Below, piece after piece: positions 59,893 through 64,000 of a stretch of 64,000 bases of DNA. The DNA lies in contig NZ_FTOL01000008.1 of assembly GCF_900156735.1 (NCBI RefSeq), positions 1-64,000 of the forward strand. The letters are read 5' to 3'. Below the pieces are notes generated by a model. It was not told where the DNA came from. It made no database searches and saw only the letters and a list, made by a program, of their open reading frames with translations. Position 1 is the first letter of the stretch. Each line of letters begins with the position of its first letter. The translations under genes were made by a program, and so were the position numbers. The DNA comes from Chryseobacterium ureilyticum. Its GTDB lineage: Bacteria; Bacteroidota; Bacteroidia; Flavobacteriales; Weeksellaceae.

Positions 59893-60112
59893 AAACCTCA
59901 ATAATAGCTTCAATAAGTCCTTTTTCTATAACAGTTCCTGATGTTGTCTCAGGAACGATAGCTCTTAGATTTCCTTCATCATCCCGTTCAAAAACCACTT
60001 CATTATCCTCTATTTCTACATAGAATTTATAACCATAGGTGAATGTGGCTAGTCTTACGTTGAAAAGCAAATCTTTCCCTTTATAAGTTACAGGTAATTC
60101 AAATTCTTCCAT
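59876..60112 (-). CDS. Small acidic protein of unknown function
   Basis: 78 residues. Sequence reads like a compact beta-rich cytosolic protein: 'ELPVTYKGKDLLFNVRLATF', 'GYKFYVEIEDNEVVFERDDE' and a C-terminal helix 'KGLIEAIIEVFSNSL'. Codon use and the alternation of hydrophobic residues suggest a real gene, and no conserved AraC residue is disturbed by the 17-bp convergent overlap. I do not recognise a named family. No neighbour gives a clue to its role. Confidence 0.65.
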   Translation of the reverse strand: MEEFELPVTYKGKDLLFNVRLATFTYGYKFYVEIEDNEVVFERDDEGNLRAIVPETTSGTVIEKGLIEAIIEVFSNSL

Positions 60113-60216
60113 TCTTAAGGCTTCTGTACATTAATTTCGGGCAAAGATCGTGAATCTTATTCTAAGTTTAATATTACTTTAGAAATTTCCGAACAAACAA
60201 GATGATTAAAATAAAA

Positions 60217-60241
60217 GAATTCGCTCTTTAGGAGCGAATTC
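60217..60241 (-). terminator. Hairpin terminator, minus strand
   Basis: GAATTCGCTC (60217-60226) pairs perfectly with GAGCGAATTC (60232-60241); on the minus strand it is followed by TTTTATTTT. Confidence 0.7.
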
Positions 60242-60284
60242 AGTAGATAAGACATCTCATTTTTTTAATTAGACAACAATAAAA

Positions 60285-60309
60285 AAGCACAGCCGACAAT
60301 GCTGTGCTT
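60285..60309 (-). terminator. Hairpin terminator, minus strand
   Basis: AAGCACAGC (60285-60293) pairs perfectly with GCTGTGCTT (60301-60309); on the minus strand it is followed by TTTTATTG. It may also terminate on the plus strand. Confidence 0.75.
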
Positions 60310-60516
60310 AAATTTTTATTTCAAATTTAATTGCAATTTCAATAGTAGTAAGAAAAGCAAATAAAGTTTCCAATTCGATGTTTATTACATAGTAAATGTA
60401 GTGATATTTTTAATACGGAATATGAATTTAATGTTAAAATTTACAAGTTTTTGTACTTTTTTATATAACTCTTAATTTATTCTATGATCCACTTCTTTGA
60501 GCGATCAATTTAAATA

Positions 60517-61290
60517 TTATCGTTCATCAATATATTTCAAGATAAATTCATTTAATACTTTCTTTTCCTCATCATTTCCTTTATTATCCATATGACTATG
60601 ATTGATCGAGGTAGGCTGTATGATCATTTTGTATTTTTCCTGTTCAGTTTGAGTCGGAAGAACTCCTTCATCGGCAGGATAATCATTGGAACGTAAAGAA
60701 TATATCTTAGGAACAGTGGTTCTCTGAAGAAACATTCTCCGGTTATCCATTGTAATAATTTTGTAAACTAAATTAGGGTGCTGATTTCCAAATAAAGCTA
60801 TCATATCACCACCATTAGAATGTCCAATCAAAGTTAGATGCTTATAATCAATTTCCGGGTTTGATTTCTTGAGTTCGTTCAATACAAAAAGTATATTATC
60901 AGAACCGTTTTGCCAGAAAGGTCTTCTTACAATTTGCAGGTTTCCTTCCGTTGGTAAAAGTTGATCAGTGGTCAGCTCATGCTGAATACTTACGGTAAAA
61001 TATCCTTTTGAAGCTAGTTTTTCTGTCAGATAAGAATAGACAAAATAATCTCCGCCTTTGTTGAATCCATAACCATGATTAAAGATAATAATCTGTTGAT
61101 TCTGGATTTTCTTACTGGTTTTAGGTAAATAATAAGCAACGGGAATCTTCCTATTTCTGCTTTGGTCAAATAAGGTTAAGGTGTCTCGTTTAACTTCATA
61201 ATCTTTATCTGAGCTGATATTTTTCTTTACGGAGCAATTGATGAGAAATAAAAGAGAGGAAAATGGAATGAGTGTTTGGATATATCTCAT
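60517..61290 (-). CDS. Lipoprotein alpha/beta hydrolase
   Basis: 257 residues from the ATG at 61290; a lipobox LFLINC follows a signal peptide. Alpha/beta-hydrolase core: 'IIIFNHGYGFNKGGDY' (oxyanion), nucleophile Ser in 'LIGHSNGGDMIAL', and a probable His in 'TSINHSHMDNKG'. It resembles small secreted esterases or dienelactone-hydrolase-like proteins. The substrate is unknown. It lies between a repeat-containing spacer (uvrA side) and the two-hairpin region. Confidence 0.85.
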   Translation of the reverse strand: MRYIQTLIPFSSLLFLINCSVKKNISSDKDYEVKRDTLTLFDQSRNRKIPVAYYLPKTSKKIQNQQIIIFNHGYGFNKGGDYFVYSYLTEKLASKGYFTVSIQHELTTDQLLPTEGNLQIVRRPFWQNGSDNILFVLNELKKSNPEIDYKHLTLIGHSNGGDMIALFGNQHPNLVYKIITMDNRRMFLQRTTVPKIYSLRSNDYPADEGVLPTQTEQEKYKMIIQPTSINHSHMDNKGNDEEKKVLNEFILKYIDER

Positions 61291-61367
61291 ATTTACACTG
61301 GTTATAAGTTGTACCAAGATAGGTTTTAATTTGATCCTAATATACAAACTTTATTATTGTATTCATC

Positions 61368-61412
61368 GTCACAAATACACCACTAATAAAAGATATTCGT
61401 GCCTTCGTGGTA
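61368..61412. repeat. Palindromic intergenic element, copy 2
   Basis: GTCACAAATACACCACTA (61368-61385) is imperfectly complementary to 61393-61412 (ATATTCGTGCCTTCGTGGTA). Read as half-sites, ACCACGAAGGCACGAAT and GTCACAAATACACCA resemble those at 41353-41398 (GCCACGGATGCACGA and GCCACAAATACACTA). Confidence 0.55.
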
Positions 61413-61479
61413 AAAAAATAAAAATTAAATCAGTTTGGCTAAAATGAAAACAGAGAGCTCATTGGCTCCCTGTCTGTAT

Positions 61480-64000
61480 TTATTTTTCAAGTTTTTCCTT
61501 GATGTATTTTGCGGTGTAAGACTTTTTATTTTTCGTTAAATCCTCAGGTGTTCCTGCAAAAACAACTTCACCACCGTATTTTCCTGCTTCCGGACCAATA
61601 TCAATGATATAGTCCGCACATTTAATGATGTCAGGCTGATGTTCAATAACAATCACGGAATGTCCAAGATCAATCAATGCCTGCAACGACTTCAGTAATT
61701 TCTGAATATCATGGAAATGTAGACCTGTAGAAGGTTCATCAAAGATAAATAATGTTTTATCCGTCGTTACTCCTTTTACCAAGAATGAAGCAAGTTTTAC
61801 ACGCTGTGCTTCACCGCCGGAAAGGGTAGAAGAGCTTTGTCCTAACTGTAAATATCCTAAACCAACTTCCTGTAAAGGTCTCAGTTTGGTAACAATCTTT
61901 TCTTCATTATTATCTTTAAAGAATGCCAATGCTTCATCCACGGTCATATGAAGGATATCAGAGATGCTTTTCTCATCAAATTTCACTTCAAGGATTTCAC
62001 TTTTGAATCGTGTTCCTTTGCAAACCTCACATTCAAGCTCAATATCAGCCATGAACTGCATCGAAACATTGATGACTCCTTCACCTTTACATTCATCACA
62101 TCTTCCGCCATCTACGTTGAAAGAGAAGTGTTTTGGCTTATAACCCATCATTTTGGCAACTTTCTGTTTCGCAAAAAGATCACGGATGTCATCATAAGCT
62201 TTCAGATAGGTTACAGGATTGGAACGGGAAGATTTTCCAATAGGGTTCTGGTCAATCAGTTCAATATTTTTGATGAGTTTTTTAGGGAACTCTACAGAAT
62301 CGTAGTCTCCTTTTTTACCTCCCATTCCCAATTGAATCTGAATATCATTGGTAAGGATTTCTTTCATCAAAGTAGATTTTCCACTTCCTGAAACTCCGGA
62401 AATCACTGTCAGACTTTCTAAAGGAACATCTACATCTATGTTTTTAAGGTTATTCTGACGAGCACCTTTAATATGAATCCATTCTTTTGCTTTCCTACGT
62501 TTCTTCGGAACTTCTATTTCCAATCTTCCCGTAAGATATTCTGATGTTAAAGTATTTGCTTTTTTCAGATCATTATAATCTCCGGCAAATACCAGTTCAC
62601 CCCCAAGATAACCAGCTTCAGGACCGATGTCGATGATATAATCAGCGGCATGCATCACATCTTCATCATGTTCTACCACGATAACTGTATTTCCAAGGTC
62701 TCGAAGGTTTTTAAGGACTCCGATGAGGTTCTCAGTATCTTTAGAGTGTAGTCCGATGGAAGGCTCATCTAATATATAAATGGAACCTACTAAAGAACTT
62801 CCTAAGCTTGTTGCCAGGTTGATTCTTTGGCTTTCTCCTCCGGAAAGGGTGTTGGATGTTCTGTTTAATGTTAAATATCCTAAACCAACCTTTAATAAAA
62901 ATTCGAGACGGGTTGTGATTTCGTATAAAAGCCTTTTCGCAACTTCTTTATCATGATCGGATAATTGTAAGCTGTTAATCATTGGAGCCAGTTCATCCAA
63001 CGGAAGTTCAATCATGGATTGAATGTTATGTCCGTCAACTTTTACCCAGCTTGTTTCTTCACGTAATCTTAACCCTTCACACGTAGGGCAAAGAGTTTTT
63101 CCTCTGTAACGGGAAAGCATTACTCTGTACTGAATTTTATAAAGGTTTTCTTCAAGCATTTTGAAGAAATTATTGATGCTTGGGAAAGTGCTTTTACCGT
63201 CACCTTTCCAAAGGAAATTCTTTTGTTCTTTGGTTAATTGGTGGTAAGGTTTATGAATAGGGAAGTCTCCAGCTTTTTTAATAAAGTCTTTTTTCCATTC
63301 ACTCATCGTTTCACCTCTCCAGGATACAACGGCATCTTCATAAATAGATAAAGTTTTATTGGGAATCACAAGATCTTCATCAATTCCTATTACTTTTCCG
63401 TAACCTTCACAAGCCGGACAAGCTCCGTAAGGATTATTGAAACTGAAAAAATGAACATTCGGTTCAAGAAATTCAATTCCATCAAGTTCAAACTTATTGG
63501 AGAATTCTTTTACTTTTTCAGTGTCTGTATTTTTTAAAGAACAATAGCCACGTCCTTCATAAAATGCCATCTGAATAGAGTCAGCAAGTCGTTGTAAGAA
63601 GCTCTCATCTTCTTCATAGGAAAAACGGTCAATAACAAGATTGATTATCATCCCTTTCTCCGGAGTAAATCCGAAGCTCTCAAGGTCTTCAATTCCGGCT
63701 ACATTTCCATTGATTTCAAGTCTTGTAAAACCGGCAAGCTTAAGAATGTTTAAGTTTTCTTTAAAATTATCAACATCATATTCCAATGGTGCCGTCAATA
63801 AAAAAGAAGTATCCTTTTTGGAAGCCTTGATAAAGTCAACCACATCAGAAACTGAATCTTTCTTAACTTCTTCTCCAGAAACCGGCGAAAATGTCTTTCC
63901 GATTCTTGCAAACAAAAGTTTCATATAATCATAAATCTCGGTAGACGTTCCCACCGTAGAACGAGGATTGGATGAAATTACTTTTTGTTGGATCGCAATG
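61480..64000 (-). CDS. uvrA: Excinuclease ABC subunit A (partial at the window edge)
   Basis: About 840 C-terminal residues are present; the N-terminus with the first Walker A lies beyond the right edge. Visible: 'SSNPRSTVGTSTEIYDY' (first ATPase half), zinc-finger Cys pairs 'CPACEGYGK' and 'CPTCEGLRL', signature 'LSGGESQRINLATSLG', second Walker A 'SGVSGSGKSTLM', 'CDECKGEGVI', 'CEVCKGTRF', 'LSGGEAQRVKLA', Walker B 'LFIFDEPSTGLH'. UvrA recognises bulky DNA lesions as a dimer with UvrB in nucleotide excision repair. No frameshift. The reading frame stays open to position 64000. Confidence 0.97.
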   Translation of the reverse strand, partial: IAIQQKVISSNPRSTVGTSTEIYDYMKLLFARIGKTFSPVSGEEVKKDSVSDVVDFIKASKKDTSFLLTAPLEYDVDNFKENLNILKLAGFTRLEINGNVAGIEDLESFGFTPEKGMIINLVIDRFSYEEDESFLQRLADSIQMAFYEGRGYCSLKNTDTEKVKEFSNKFELDGIEFLEPNVHFFSFNNPYGACPACEGYGKVIGIDEDLVIPNKTLSIYEDAVVSWRGETMSEWKKDFIKKAGDFPIHKPYHQLTKEQKNFLWKGDGKSTFPSINNFFKMLEENLYKIQYRVMLSRYRGKTLCPTCEGLRLREETSWVKVDGHNIQSMIELPLDELAPMINSLQLSDHDKEVAKRLLYEITTRLEFLLKVGLGYLTLNRTSNTLSGGESQRINLATSLGSSLVGSIYILDEPSIGLHSKDTENLIGVLKNLRDLGNTVIVVEHDEDVMHAADYIIDIGPEAGYLGGELVFAGDYNDLKKANTLTSEYLTGRLEIEVPKKRRKAKEWIHIKGARQNNLKNIDVDVPLESLTVISGVSGSGKSTLMKEILTNDIQIQLGMGGKKGDYDSVEFPKKLIKNIELIDQNPIGKSSRSNPVTYLKAYDDIRDLFAKQKVAKMMGYKPKHFSFNVDGGRCDECKGEGVINVSMQFMADIELECEVCKGTRFKSEILEVKFDEKSISDILHMTVDEALAFFKDNNEEKIVTKLRPLQEVGLGYLQLGQSSSTLSGGEAQRVKLASFLVKGVTTDKTLFIFDEPSTGLHFHDIQKLLKSLQALIDLGHSVIVIEHQPDIIKCADYIIDIGPEAGKYGGEVVFAGTPEDLTKNKKSYTAKYIKEKLEK

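Larger units (their letters stand above)
60113..60516. other. 404-bp region with two stacked hairpins
   Basis: No ORF over about 10 codons. Two perfect hairpins (60217-60241 and 60285-60309) are followed by T-rich sequence on the minus strand, as if terminating transcripts from the hydrolase gene at 60517, yet that gene ends more than 200 bp upstream. A minus-strand TAAATTTG (60322-60329) sits just before the second hairpin. A short non-coding transcript is possible. Confidence 0.5.

Overview
The window looks like chromosomal DNA from a flavobacterium, most likely Chryseobacterium or a close relative in the Weeksellaceae. The reasons are low GC with A/T-rich spacers, promoters with the Bacteroidota -7 element TAnnTTTG instead of a sigma-70 -10 box, almost no Shine-Dalgarno sequences, two secreted proteins with type IX secretion (T9SS) type A C-terminal sorting domains, many lipobox proteins, and one small double-glycine-leader 'bacteriocin-like' peptide gene of the kind common in Chryseobacterium. 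No tRNA, rRNA, CRISPR array, insertion sequence or prophage gene was seen. The last gene (uvrA) runs off the right edge.

Layout. 0.1-10.4 kb is mostly housekeeping: an LRR protein, a SUI1/YciH factor, a putative metalloprotease, gpmI, an acyl-ACP desaturase, a HAD phosphatase, map plus a methyltransferase, a SugE/Gdx transporter, a Crp/Fnr regulator, era and a DoxX protein. A 50-codon Cys-rich GG-leader peptide lies at 10.5-10.6 kb. 10.7-19.7 kb holds an S9 peptidase, a HAD hydrolase divergent from a second Crp/Fnr regulator, a GNAT enzyme, a MATE exporter, an orphan NtrC-type regulator with no DNA-binding domain, a YggS protein and a lipoprotein polysaccharide deacetylase. 20.1-24.6 kb is a copper region: a P1B-ATPase with an unusually long metal-binding N-terminus, an HMA-AraC fusion regulator and a thioesterase overlapping it. 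25-29.7 kb carries an RRM protein, a BlaI-like regulator coupled to a PAP2-like membrane protein, and pdhA-pdhC (E1 alpha and E2).

29.8-41.3 kb contains an ABC ATPase, an L,D-transpeptidase-like lipoprotein, radC, a FemAB-like protein, a PhyH-type dioxygenase, soluble pyrophosphatase, and a membrane pyrophosphatase fused to a C-terminal OmpA-like domain, followed by an aminotransferase and an M28 peptidase. 41.4-48.3 kb has a compact endonuclease V, two T9SS cargo proteins and a large SWIM-SNF2 helicase. 48.3-59.9 kb is an accessory-like zone of regulator-effector pairs: three AraC, one MarR and one HxlR regulator next to two MFS transporters, a nitroreductase, an NAD(P)H oxidoreductase, an alpha/beta hydrolase and a secreted protein of unknown function. 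60-64 kb ends with a lipoprotein hydrolase and uvrA.

How it fits together. Most genes are monocistronic or in two-gene units, separated by strong hairpin terminators that often serve both strands of convergent pairs. Several regulators have a visible candidate operator in their own intergenic region: a duplicated GGTTAC-N5-GGTAAC element (HxlR), 21-bp-spaced direct repeats (two AraC genes), back-to-back palindromes (MarR) and GGACAATTGTCC (Crp/Fnr). Intergenic repeats recur: heptamer tandem arrays at three places and one palindromic family at two. I found no complete defence or secretion system. The best candidates for something undescribed are the GG-leader peptide, the pyrophosphatase-OmpA fusion, the HMA-AraC/extended CopA pair, the DNA-binding-less sigma-54 activator and the repeat families.
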